Shown here piece by piece: positions 47,251-57,779 of a stretch of 64,000 nucleotides of DNA. The DNA comes from Raphanus sativus (taxonomy: Eukaryota; Streptophyta; Magnoliopsida; Brassicales; Brassicaceae), in NCBI RefSeq assembly GCF_000801105.2, contig NC_079519.1:432668-496667 (forward strand), in the 5' to 3' direction. Numbering within the stretch: the first letter of the stretch is position 1; each line of letters starts with the position of its first letter. The position numbers and the translations under genes are program-made. Under the pieces are notes generated by a model, which was not told the origin of the DNA, ran no database searches, and saw only the letters and a list, made by a program, of their open reading frames with translations.

Positions 47251-49337
47251 TTTTGAAATTTTTCGAAAATCCGTGGGTTAACCGCTTCTAAAATAATGAG
47301 TTTTCTGTAAATGTTCTATATACTGAAGTTTATACTCTTTCCTTTGTTAAAAAAATTCCAAACCACATTCTAAATTTTAATAAATGTATTCTAAACTATC
47401 TTTCATGGTATATAGGAATCATCAATTTTTTTAATATTTAGTTTACTAAAATTTCGTATATAGACTAGATTAGTGGAATTAACATTATAAAATATTCATT
47501 ATCAAGAGAAACGAAGACAACAGAGGTTCTAAACTCTTCGCCCATCATCTTATGTTAGTACTCAATAAAACTATACACTAAAACCAGATTTTTTATATTT
47601 TTGAAATTTTCCAAAATCTGTGGGTTTCGGTAAATGCTATACTGAAGTTTATACTCTTCACTTTTGTTTAAAAATTTCAAACCATATTCGACATTCGAAT
47701 TAATGTATTCTAAACTATCTTTAATGGTATATAGAAAATCATCTAATTTTTTAATATTTAGTTTGGTATAAATTTCATATACTGCCTAGAATAGTGGGAT
47801 TAGAATTATTAAATCTTCATTAATCTAAAGAAACGGAGACAACAGATGTACTAAACTCTTTGTCCATCATCTTATGTTACTGCCGATGAAACCATACACT
47901 AAAACCAAATTTTCATATTTTTAAAAAAATTTCAAAATCCGGGGTTAACCCCTTCTAAAATAATGAGTTTTCAGTAAATGCTCTATATACTGAAGTTTAT
48001 ACTCTTCCATTTTTGTCTAAAAATTTGAAACCACATTGTACATTTGAAATAATTTATTCTAAACTATCTTTCATGGTATATAGGAATCATTCTATTTTTA
48101 ATATTTAGTTTACTAAAATTTCATATACCGACTAGATTAGTGGAATTAGCATTATAAAATTTTCATTATCTAGATAAACGAAGAAAAAAGAGGTTATAAA
48201 CCCTTTGACCATCATCTTATGTTAGTGCTCGATGAAACTATACATTAAAACCAGATTTTCATATTTTTGAAATTTTTCCAAAATCCGTGGTTAACTTCTT
48301 CTAAAATATTGAGTTTCGGTAAATGCTCTATATACTGAAGTTTATACTCTTTACTTTATTTTAAAAAAATTTAACCACATACTACATTTGAATTAATGTA
48401 TTCTAAACTATCTTTCATGGTATATATGAATCATTCTAATTTTTAATAATTAGTTTACTAAAATTTCATATACTGACTAGATTAGGGGAACTAGCATTAT
48501 AAAATCTTCATTATCTAGATAAACGAAGACAAAAAGAGGTTCCAAAATCTTTGACCATCATCTTATGATGTTAGTGCTAAATGAAAATATACACTAAAAC
48601 CAGATTTTCATATTTTTGAAATTTTTCCAAAATCCGTGGGTTAACCTCTTCTAAAATAATGAGTTTCGGTAAATGCTTTATATACTGAAGTTTATACTCT
48701 TCTCTTTAGTTTTAAAAATTTCAAACCACATCCTACATTTAAATTAATGTGTTCTAAACTATCTTTCATGGTATATATGAATCATTATATTTTTTTAATA
48801 TTTTGTTTACTAAAATTTCATATATCGACTAGATTTGTCGAATTAGCTTTATAAAATCTTCATTATATAGAGAAACGGAGACAACAGAGGTTCTAAACTC
48901 TTTGATCATCGTCTTATGTTAGTGCTCGATGAAACTATACACTAAAATCAGATTTTCATATTTTTGAATTTTTTTCAAAATCTGTGAGTTAACTCCTTCT
49001 AAAATAATGAGTTTTCGGTAAATGCTCTATATACTGAAGTTTATCCTCTTTACTTTTGTTTAAAAAAATTCAAACCACATTCTACATTTGAATTAATGTA
49101 TGCTAGACTATCTTTCATGGTATATAGGAATCATTCTAATTTTTAAATATTTAGTTTACTAAAATTTCTTATACTGCATAGATTAGTGGAATTAACATTA
49201 TAAAATCTGCATTATTTAGAGAAACGAAGACAATAGAGGTTATAAACTCTTTGATTATCATCTTATGTTAGTGCTCAATGAAACTATACATTAAAACTAG
49301 ATTTTTATATTTTTGAAATTTTTTTAAAATCCGTAGG
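47251..49337 (-). repeat. tandem array of the ~348-bp repeat, inverted (right array)
   Basis: These are the same units as 28540-31529 but reverse complemented (for example AAATCCGTGGGTTAACC, and ACTGAAGTTTATACTCTT). Marker positions near 47271, 47622, 47942, 48287, 48635, 48983 and 49330 give ~348-bp spacing. Monomers are more diverged from each other than in the best part of the left array. Confidence 0.92.
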
Positions 49338-49536
49338 TATGCGTGTGTGTGTTAGTTTGAATACTGTAGATCTAATAAAGAATCATGATAAAAAAAAGTA
49401 GATCTAACCTTCTGGCTTTTTTTAAATATAAAACCGTACCGTGAACCGTTCCTATGTGAGATCAACTACGACCTGAGCTCCTTGCCACCGTCCTTCTCAC
49501 ACACTACGACAGCTTTAACGCAATGATCTTCCTAAT

Positions 49537-49538
<2 letters not shown>
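49338..49538. other. spacer beyond right array
   Basis: No feature is recognised; ends where the SINE poly(T) begins. Confidence 0.4.
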
Positions 49539-49575
<37 letters not shown>

Positions 49576-49747
49576 ATAACCGTGGTGTGATCCCAAAGGC
49601 TTTCTAGGCCCAAGGACTAATCACCACGAGGCCCGCAAGATCCGCGTTTTCTTACCACTTAAGGCGCTCCGGGTGGCCAAGTGGAATCGAACCCAGGGCG
49701 GAAACTCCAGCCGGAGCCCCTTTACCACTAGGCCAAGACCACTTGGT
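49539..49747 (-). mobile_element. tRNA-derived SINE
   Basis: On the minus strand it begins with a tRNA-like head containing box A (TGGCCTAGTGG) and box B (GGTTCGATTCC), both perfect RNA polymerase III promoter matches, and ends with a 36-nt poly(A) (the T run 49539-49574 on plus). About 209 bp. Body plan matches crucifer SB-type SINEs. Target duplication not clear. Confidence 0.85.
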
Positions 49748-50391
49748 TAAATAAAATACTATATTTCTATTTATAATCGATCTTTACAATAGATACCTTT
49801 CTTAATTTTTAAATCCAACATTTATATGGTTTGAGTATATGTAACTCTCCCAATTTCCCATGTAAGTGGTGAAGACTTTTAGTTCTAGTTCCTTAGAGCA
49901 TGCCCATCAGCAAACTCTCCTTTCCCGAATTCCAATGATTTTTTTTATTATTTTAATTTTTTTTCGTTTGACTTTTCTAAAAAAAAAAAATAATAATAAT
50001 AATAATAATCGAATCTATCGCGGGCCGCCACGTGGCATGGGGCCCGCAGAATAGTGAAGACTCGGATTCACTGCGATGAACTTCTCTCACCCAAGTTTTT
50101 CACTCCTTGATTATTATACTATTTTTTTTTCGAAAAACGTGTGACCTCTCTAAATTGACATAAATTGCCGTTTCTCTTATTAACAAAAGAATCATAGAAA
50201 CTTTACTTTAAAAAACCTAACGCACATTTTCAAATATGACTACAGTTTAATTCATACCTTTATTTCAAATATGAATTCATTATCTTTTTCAAATCTGATT
50301 TTTTTTGTGCAACCATCTATTTTCAGATCTGATTGTTTTCTCAAATATTCTTTTTGAGTACTCGTTCATGATGTATATATACCTGCATAAA
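49748..50391. other. intergenic
   Basis: Contains an (AAT)n simple repeat near 49990-50008 and a GAGCATGCCCATCAGC motif at 49896 that may be another TIR end, but no partner was found. No gene. Confidence 0.35.
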
Positions 50392-51792
50392 TGATGTCTT
50401 GCATATTTGCATTGTTTTAACCATTCATTCATAGGTATTTGCATCATATAGATTAGGATTTAGGCATGTTTAGGTTGCATTTGGCATACATATGTCTCTA
50501 TCAGGTATTGGAACACCACATGGAGTTCTTGGAGACATTTGGAAGCAATGTGCTCAAAAAGGGGGTGAAAGATGAGCATGGATGGAGGTCTTCGAGACAT
50601 CTTCTGTTGCTAAGATTTTGTGGAGACACAGGAAATTGAGTTAGCTTTCTAATGGAAGTGGTTTCAAGTCATTTGGAGATGTAACGAAGAAGTTATGACC
50701 AATTTACTAGAGACATATCCATCCGGAGCAACCTGACCGGAGCGACCCTGGCTGGCCGCTGTGACTTCACTCCTGGAGCGACCTCGGCGCAGCGACTCAC
50801 CCAGCCCGCTCGTCTTCTTCGACCAACCCGCAGCGACCACCCGGAGCGACCCCTCCTGGTCGCTCCACCCCTTTATGCTACCCGATTTTATGATTTTTCA
50901 AGGACCTTTTTGCAATTTCTTATGCACGTTTTTACTCTGAAAAACCTAATGTTTAAGTATGTTGTAGCCACCTTTTGGCAGATTATCTTTGATCTATTGA
51001 AGAACACAAACTCTCTCAAGAAATTAATCTCTTTTTGGCTTGGTTTGTGATTGTTCTTGTGATCTCTCATCTATTTCTCTACATGATTAATCTGAAATCC
51101 ATCATGGGTTTAAGAAGAATCATGGAGATTAGTGAGTAATCACCTTTTGAATTCATGGGTTAGGAGACTAAGGGTGATTATGTTAGTTCTATGATGTTTT
51201 AGTGTAGATCATGTCATCTCCTTGCTAGTAGAGTGATTTCAATACATCATTTGAGTAGGCCACTCAAAGGGTGATCTCTAGGCATTTCTCACCCGACAGG
51301 TGTTCGATGAAATGCCCGAGTCAACTCTCCTAGGCTTTTAGTGTACTTTGCCAAAGACATTTGTTGTTAAAGATGCTAAGATAGCTAATAGACCTGTTGT
51401 GACTGATTGCTTGCATGTTATTCAACCAAGGACACTTGATGTTTGAGATGTGTTAGCAAATGAGCATTCATCTAGACATAGAGCTTGCTTAGAATTGTGT
51501 CTAGGCTTAAGGTTGTTTGTTTGATCGTTTATTGTTCATCCTTAGTTCGAATCCTGATCACCCGAAGTCAAGTTCCTATACCCATGAGTTCTCCTTTCCA
51601 ATAGCTTAAAAGTATCATTTTTTATTGCTTTGCATTAGCTTTAATCATTAGTTTAGAAATCATCAAATCACTGGCTGCACTTAGATTAGGCAAATACTTG
51701 CATTCTCACTGCTTTGAGTCCCTCAGAACTGGTTCGACATTCATCCCTATCCTACAGCATTTGTTTTAGGAACTCTGAAATTCCTAACATCA
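50392..51792 (+). repeat. 5' LTR
   Basis: 1401 bp, TG...CA, with a GC-rich GAGCGACC motif block at about 50733-50870. Confidence 0.93.
50733..50870. repeat. GC-rich GAGCGACC/GGTCGCTC motif block in LTR
   Basis: Five AGCGAC copies on plus and one GGTCGCTCC in reverse lie within about 140 bp of AT-rich LTR. The 3' LTR has the same block at about 56707-56844. Confidence 0.8.
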
Positions 51793-51795
51793 AAT

Positions 51796-51808
51796 TGGCG
51801 CCGTTGCC
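51796..51808 (+). other. primer-binding site (tRNA-Asp type)
   Basis: TGGCGCCGTTGCC three bases after the 5' LTR matches the complement of the tRNA-Asp 3' end used by Athila/Tat elements. Confidence 0.8.
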
Positions 51809-51905
51809 AAATTCTGAGTTTGATTTGAACATTGAGATTTAGTCATTTGCTTGAGACTAAGTCATTTTTATTTTTGTAAGTTACTGATTCTCTTCTTCAC
51901 TCTTT

Positions 51906-54407
51906 GTGATTTTCAGGTGTATGAACTTGAGGAGCAAGGGTACATCGAACCTTGTTCCAGGAGCTGCAGACATCAGAGCTTTAGAGAGAGAGTGTGCTAG
52001 AAAGAGAAGACAAGAAGAGCAACAGGCTCAACTGCAGACACTGGAAGCTGCAATGGAAGAACAACAAAATCCTCAGAACCCCAATGGAGTCCACAATCTT
52101 CCACCCCAAGGGGCACAACAGCGAGCAGCTCGCCCCATTGGCACTTATGACCGCCCCAACATCAACGGTCCTAGACTGGGAATCCGAGCACCGGCTGTGG
52201 CTGCTAACAACTTTGAGATCAAGTCAGGGCTGCTCAACTGCATAGAGAACAACAAGTATCATGGTCTGGCTGTGGAGGACCCATTTGATCACTTGGATAA
52301 GTTTGACAGCTACTGTGGTATGTCAAAGACTAATGGTGTGTCAGAGGATGCTTTAAAGCTCAAGCTATTCCCCTTCTCTTTGGGGGATAAGGCACGTCAG
52401 TGGGAGAAGTCTCTACCAAGTGACTCCATCACCACTTGGGAAGACTGCAAAAAGGCATTCTTGGAGAAATTCTTCTCCACCTCAAGAACTGCTAAGTTGA
52501 GGAACGAGATCTCCAGCTTCCAACAGAAGAACTTGGAAGGATTCAGTGAAGCTTGGGAGAGATTCAATGGTTACCAAGCTCAGTGCCCACACCATGGTTT
52601 TTCCAAGGAGAGCTTGCTGAGCACATTCTACAGAGGTGCTCTTCCTAAGTATAGAGCCAGACTGGATACAGCTAGCAATGGGTTCTTTTTGGGGAGAACT
52701 GAGGAAGAAGCAGAGGCTCTGGTTGACAACATGGTTAAGAGTGATGCAGTCTACAGTGGAGACCATGACAGAAGCAGTAGAGGTGATGACAAGCACACAA
52801 GGAATGAGATCAAAGCTCTTCAGGAGAAGATTGACACACTCATTGCTGATAAGGCCACACAAGCGCATGTGAACTTTGTTGGTAACCCACAACAGGAGAT
52901 ACCTCCTACTGTCAATGAGGTTGATGGCTTGGAAGGGCAAGAAGAATTGTGTTTCATCAACAGCAATGGTAGCTGGTACAAGAAGGAACCCAACTTTCAG
53001 TACAACAACTACCAACAGAAGCCCTATTCCAACAACCAGCAGAGTGGTTATCAGCCAAGAAACAACCAGCAGAGCAACTATCAGCCTCAGCAAAGCCCCT
53101 CTCCTATCTCTTCTGCCCCTCAAGAGAGCAGCACTGATGCATTACTGAAACAGATCTTGGAGTCTCAGACTAGAAGTGAGAAGCATGTGGGCTATGAGCT
53201 GAAGAACCTTCACTCCAAGATTGATGGGAGCTACAATGAGCTCAACAACAAATTCTCCCACCTTGCTTCTTCTGTCAAGAATTTGGAGAATCAGTTTGCT
53301 TCCATGAGCACCCACCAGAATCGTCAGCCAGGATCTCTACCTGGAAAATCTGATCAAAATCCCAAGGACGCAAAAGCTGTCACACTCAGGAGTGGTAAGC
53401 AGTTACCTCCTAGAACCCTCACCAAGGATGCTGAGAAACAAGGTGAGGAGATAGCCATCAATCTAGATGATGAAGTGGTCATTGTTGATGAGAAGACAGA
53501 TGATGAGATCTTGGAGAAGATTGAGAAAGATAAGGGTAAAGGAAAGGTTGGAGAAGAGAAGAAGACAACAAAAGATGGTGAATCTGCTGCTCCAGCAGGT
53601 GAGAGCTCTTCTGTCCTTCCTCCCTATGAACCCAAGCTTCCATTCCCTGGTAGATTCAAGAAGCAGCTGCTACAGAAGTACAAGGCTTTGTTTGAGAAGC
53701 AGATGAGTGAAGCTCAGGTTACAATGCCCATCATTGATGCTTTCATGCTGATTCCTCAATACAGCAAGTTCTTGAAAGATGCTGTAACTGCTAAGAAGAA
53801 GGAGATGGAGGGCATGATGGTTCTGAGCCATGAGTGCAATGCCATCATTCAGAGGCTTAATGCTCCAGAGAAGCTAGAGGATCCAGGATGCTTCACACTA
53901 CCTTGTGCTCTTGGACCTATGGTTTTTGAGAAATGTCTCTGCGATTTGGGAGCTAGTGTCAGCTTGATGCCTTTATCTGTGGCAAAGAAGCTTGGCTTCA
54001 CTCAATACAAGAAGTGTAGACTCTCTCTGGTGTTAGCTGATCGTTCAGTGAAGTACCCTGTGGGCATCCTAGAGAACCTCCCTGTGAAGATTGGAGGGTA
54101 TGAGATACCTACAGATTTTGTGGTGCTTGAAATGGGTGAGGAGGCTCAAGACCCATTGATTCTTGGAAGGCCATTCTTAGCTACAGCAGGAGCTATTGTG
54201 AATGTGAAAGAAGGCAAGATTGACCTCCATTTGGGTAAGGCGAACATCCTCCACTTTGACATCAAGGAGAAAATGAAGAACCCCACTGTGTTTGGACAAG
54301 CCTTCATCATTGAAGAAATGGGCCCTCCTGCTGATGATCACCTTGGTGAGCTACCACCTGAGGAAGATGGGGTGTTAACTCCACTTTCTGCACCTACTCC
54401 AGCCTGA
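51906..54407 (+). CDS. retrotransposon Gag plus aspartic protease
   Basis: An uninterrupted 833-codon frame; the better start may be the internal MNLRSKG at 51921. The retrotransposon gag core lies at about residues 118-260 (EDPFDHLDKFDSYCG, FSLGDKARQWEKSLP, FLEKFFSTSRTAKLRNEI). A Gln/Asn-rich stretch (NNQQSGYQPRNNQQSNYQPQ) and a Lys/Glu-rich linker follow. The retropepsin-like domain is at about residues 660-790 with the active-site region CDLGASVSLM near residue 680 and DPLILGRPFL downstream. No CCHC knuckle is seen. Gag forms the particle; protease cleaves Gag. The frame stops before any reverse transcriptase, with no pol remnant after it. The unbroken frame fits a recent insertion. Confidence 0.92.
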   Translation: MIFRCMNLRSKGTSNLVPGAADIRALERECARKRRQEEQQAQLQTLEAAMEEQQNPQNPNGVHNLPPQGAQQRAARPIGTYDRPNINGPRLGIRAPAVAANNFEIKSGLLNCIENNKYHGLAVEDPFDHLDKFDSYCGMSKTNGVSEDALKLKLFPFSLGDKARQWEKSLPSDSITTWEDCKKAFLEKFFSTSRTAKLRNEISSFQQKNLEGFSEAWERFNGYQAQCPHHGFSKESLLSTFYRGALPKYRARLDTASNGFFLGRTEEEAEALVDNMVKSDAVYSGDHDRSSRGDDKHTRNEIKALQEKIDTLIADKATQAHVNFVGNPQQEIPPTVNEVDGLEGQEELCFINSNGSWYKKEPNFQYNNYQQKPYSNNQQSGYQPRNNQQSNYQPQQSPSPISSAPQESSTDALLKQILESQTRSEKHVGYELKNLHSKIDGSYNELNNKFSHLASSVKNLENQFASMSTHQNRQPGSLPGKSDQNPKDAKAVTLRSGKQLPPRTLTKDAEKQGEEIAINLDDEVVIVDEKTDDEILEKIEKDKGKGKVGEEKKTTKDGESAAPAGESSSVLPPYEPKLPFPGRFKKQLLQKYKALFEKQMSEAQVTMPIIDAFMLIPQYSKFLKDAVTAKKKEMEGMMVLSHECNAIIQRLNAPEKLEDPGCFTLPCALGPMVFEKCLCDLGASVSLMPLSVAKKLGFTQYKKCRLSLVLADRSVKYPVGILENLPVKIGGYEIPTDFVVLEMGEEAQDPLILGRPFLATAGAIVNVKEGKIDLHLGKANILHFDIKEKMKNPTVFGQAFIIEEMGPPADDHLGELPPEEDGVLTPLSAPTPA

Positions 54408-55716
54408 TCCAAAGGAGGCAAAGTCAAGCTAGAGACTTAAAACAAGCTCACTTGGGAGGAAGTCCCATGAGTATCCTTGTATATATTGCATTAGTATTTT
54501 TATTTTCATCTTACTGCATAAAGCAATGGGAAAATGAAGTTGTGTGCAGGTAAAAATAGGCAAAAGGAGTGACACAAGGACGAGCAGAGCCCAACGACCA
54601 GTCACAGCGGCTCTGCCTGGTCGCTGTGACTCCATCAGCATGGAGCGGTCTTGGCGCAGCGGCTGATCCCCGTCGCTCGTCTTCTTCGGCAGCGGTTAAC
54701 TGGAGCGGGTCTCCCTGGTCGCTGAGAAGCCATCACCCGCAGCGACCCTACATGGTCGCTGTGACCTCACCGAGCCGGAGCGGCCAGCCTCAGCGGGTAG
54801 CACAGGTCGCTCGTTGTTCCGAGCAAACCTGGAGCGACCCATCACAGCGGGTCCCCTACCTCGCTCCACTCCAGGTAACCTGCAACCCTTGTTTATCCCA
54901 GTTTTTCTTTGCATTTTACCTTTCCATTAGGTGTCTCCCTCACACAGAGACTGTGTGATTTAAGTGTGGGGGAGGTACCAAGTATTTGATCATGTTTGCT
55001 TTGATGATTCTGAGTCTCATGCATTACATTTTACATTCTTATTTGCATAGAAAAACCAAAAAAAAAAGAAAAATTTAAAAAAAAATTTGAAAACACACAA
55101 AAAGAATCATTTAGTGTATCATTTGCATACTTTAGGATTGAGTCTAGAAGCATATAGGTTGCATTCATTTGCATTGGGAGCTGATTTAAAACGCCTTGTA
55201 GGGAGCATTGTCTAGCCTTGTATAGTTCATGCACCTCTCTTGAAAACCTTGTAAGCTTCGTGCCTTGAAAACTCTCTCTGAAACTCAATCTCTTAAGCCA
55301 ACTACAACTTTGAATCGAACAGAATGAACTTAATTTCTTGCTCATGGTCCCTTGTGTGCTAAGTCATGGATATACACACTAGAGTTGTCACATCTTTTAT
55401 GCCGATCTTTTTGACAATCTCTAGTGGCATTCCACTCCCTAAAACCCTCTCCTCCTTTTAAGCCTTAATTGTTTGTTGAGTGAGGCCTTTTTCGGAAAGT
55501 CTTACATGCGCATAATCTTGAGAGTATTGGGAACGACAATGCTCAGTCTTCATTCTTGCTAGATTGCTTACGCTATTGTCTAGCCATAGGTGGGGGTGAG
55601 TGTTGTAAAGTTTAAACTTGAAAGTTGAATGGGAATGAATGAACTCTTGTGCTTAATTGTCTTATTGGGAATTGTATAAACCTCTAGCTCAAAGTTGTGA
55701 AAGTCTTGGCCCCCAA

Positions 55717-55751
<35 letters not shown>

Positions 55752-56352
55752 AGAAAAAAAAAAAGGGGGCTAGCAAAGTGAGAATGAGCTTAGAGGTTGT
55801 GTTTTAAAAGTTTAAATATTTCCCTTGATTAAGAGTTTGTGGATGTGTTCTTGAGATTTTTGGGTGAGAGATGTGAGATGGGTGTAACTTGGGATTTCAA
55901 TTGTGTCACTTGTATGTTTGAAAAAGGGTAGAACAATGAAGATTGAGCATTGTATGCATTAGTTGATCCCTTTCTTAGATATATTATGTGCAATGTCAAG
56001 GCTACTTGTTTTGAGTGTTAAACCTTGAAGATAATGAGTTATGAAACCCTTGATCACTAGAGCGAAAAAGCCTTCCCTTACCCAAATGACTTGGACCAAT
56101 TGACCATTTGCATAGAGCTCACTTGTTGTATTGCTTAATGAATGTGAGAGTTGGCTGAATTGAATGTGTGAATGCATAATGTTGAGTTGAGACAGGCCTA
56201 GAGAAGCTAGAGGATAATAAGAGAGAGTGTGCTAGTACTGAATTCTTATGTTGAAGCGAGTGCTTTTGTGTTTCTCTTGGCTATGAGCTCCCACTTTCAA
56301 ACCTCTTCCCCTATGAGTCCCAGAAAGTTCACTTGAGGACAAGTAAATGACT
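54408..56352 (+). other. non-coding internal region of the retrotransposon
   Basis: About 1.9 kb where pol would be expected contains only short frames. It includes a purine tract AGTGTGGGGGAGG at about 54963 and an A-rich tract (about 55721-55764) framed by GGCCCCC and GGGGGC. Confidence 0.7.
54579..54882. repeat. GC-rich AGCGAC/GGTCGCT motif block in the internal region
   Basis: Many AGCGG, AGCGAC and GGTCGCT words in both orientations fill about 300 bp after gag-protease. The word CGCTCGTCTTCTTCG is shared with the LTR block, so one probably derives from the other. Confidence 0.75.
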
Positions 56353-56365
56353 AGTGTGGGGGAGT
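56353..56365 (+). other. polypurine tract
   Basis: AGTGTGGGGGAGT immediately precedes the 3' LTR start TGATG and would prime plus-strand synthesis. Confidence 0.8.
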
Positions 56366-57766
56366 TGATGTCTTGCATATTTGCATTGTTTTAACCATTC
56401 ATTCATAGGTATTTGCATCATATAGATTAGGATTTAGGCATGTTTAGGTTGCATTTGGCATACATATGTCTCTATCAGGTATTGGAACACCACATGGAGT
56501 TCTTGGAGACATTTGGAAGCAATGTGCTCAAAAAGGGGGTGAAAGATGAGCATGGATGGAGGTCTTCGAGACATCTTCTGTTGCTAAGATTTTGTGGAGA
56601 CACAGGAAATTGAGTTAGCTTTCTAATGGAAGTGGTTTCAAGTCATTTGGAGATGTAACGAAGAAGTTATGACCAATTTACTAGAGACATATCCATCCGG
56701 AGCAACCTGACCGGAGCGACCCTGGCTGGCCGCTGTGACTTCACTCCTGGAGCGACCTCGGCGCAGCGACTCACCCAGCCCGCTCGTCTTCTTCGACCAA
56801 CCCGCAGCGACCACCCGGAGCGACCCCTCCTGGTCGCTCCACCCCTTTATGCTACCCGATTTTATGATTTTTCAAGGACCTTTTTGCAATTTCTTATGCA
56901 CGTTTTTACTCTGAAAAACCTAATGTTTAAGTATGTTGTAGCCACCTTTTGGCAGATTATCTTTGATCTATTGAAGAACACAAACTCTCTCAAGAAATTA
57001 ATCTCTTTTTGGCTTGGTTTGTGATTGTTCTTGTGATCTCTCATCTATTTCTCTACATGATTAATCTGAAATCCATCATGGGTTTAAGAAGAATCATGGA
57101 GATTAGTGAGTAATCACCTTTTGAATTCATGGGTTAGGAGACTAAGGGTGATTATGTTAGTTCTATGATGTTTTAGTGTAGATCATGTCATCTCCTTGCT
57201 AGTAGAGTGATTTCAATACATCATTTGAGTAGGCCACTCAAAGGGTGATCTCTAGGCATTTCTCACCCGACAGGTGTTCGATGAAATGCCCGAGTCAACT
57301 CTCCTAGGCTTTTAGTGTACTTTGCCAAAGACATTTGTTGTTAAAGATGCTAAGATAGCTAATAGACCTGTTGTGACTGATTGCTTGCATGTTATTCAAC
57401 CAAGGACACTTGATGTTTGAGATGTGTTAGCAAATGAGCATTCATCTAGACATAGAGCTTGCTTAGAATTGTGTCTAGGCTTAAGGTTGTTTGTTTGATC
57501 GTTTATTGTTCATCCTTAGTTCGAATCCTGATCACCCGAAGTCAAGTTCCTATACCCATGAGTTCTCCTTTCCAATAGCTTAAAAGTATCATTTTTTATT
57601 GCTTTGCATTAGCTTTAATCATTAGTTTAGAAATCATCAAATCACTGGCTGCACTTAGATTAGGCAAATACTTGCATTCTCACTGCTTTGAGTCCCTCAG
57701 AACTGGTTCGACATTCATCCCTATCCTACAGCATTTGTTTTAGGAACTCTGAAATTCCTAACATCA
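56366..57766 (+). repeat. 3' LTR
   Basis: 1401 bp, the same length as the 5' LTR and identical in every section compared by eye. Confidence 0.93.
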
Positions 57767-57779
57767 ATAAAATCCATCA

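Larger units (their letters stand above)
50392..57766 (+). mobile_element. non-autonomous Athila-like LTR retrotransposon
   Basis: The 7375-bp element has a perfect target duplication ATAAA (50387-50391 and 57767-57771) and 1401-bp LTRs starting TGATGTC and ending AACATCA. A primer-binding site TGGCGCCGTTGCC (tRNA-Asp type, usual for Athila/Tat gypsy elements) follows the 5' LTR after three bases, and a purine tract precedes the 3' LTR. The only long frame is gag-protease; no reverse transcriptase, RNase H or integrase was found, so it must rely on a helper. LTRs look identical by eye. Confidence 0.93.

Noticed and set aside
49600..49740. possible tRNA gene on the minus strand
   Set aside because: Box A and B are present but the sequence continues into a SINE body and poly(A) tail and does not fold as a complete tRNA cloverleaf.
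50888..51070. 60-codon minus-strand frame present twice (also 56862-57044)
   Set aside because: It is duplicated only because it lies in both LTRs; no domain.
52482..53123. 213-codon open frame on the minus strand
   Set aside because: Antisense shadow of the gag-protease frame, with no domain.
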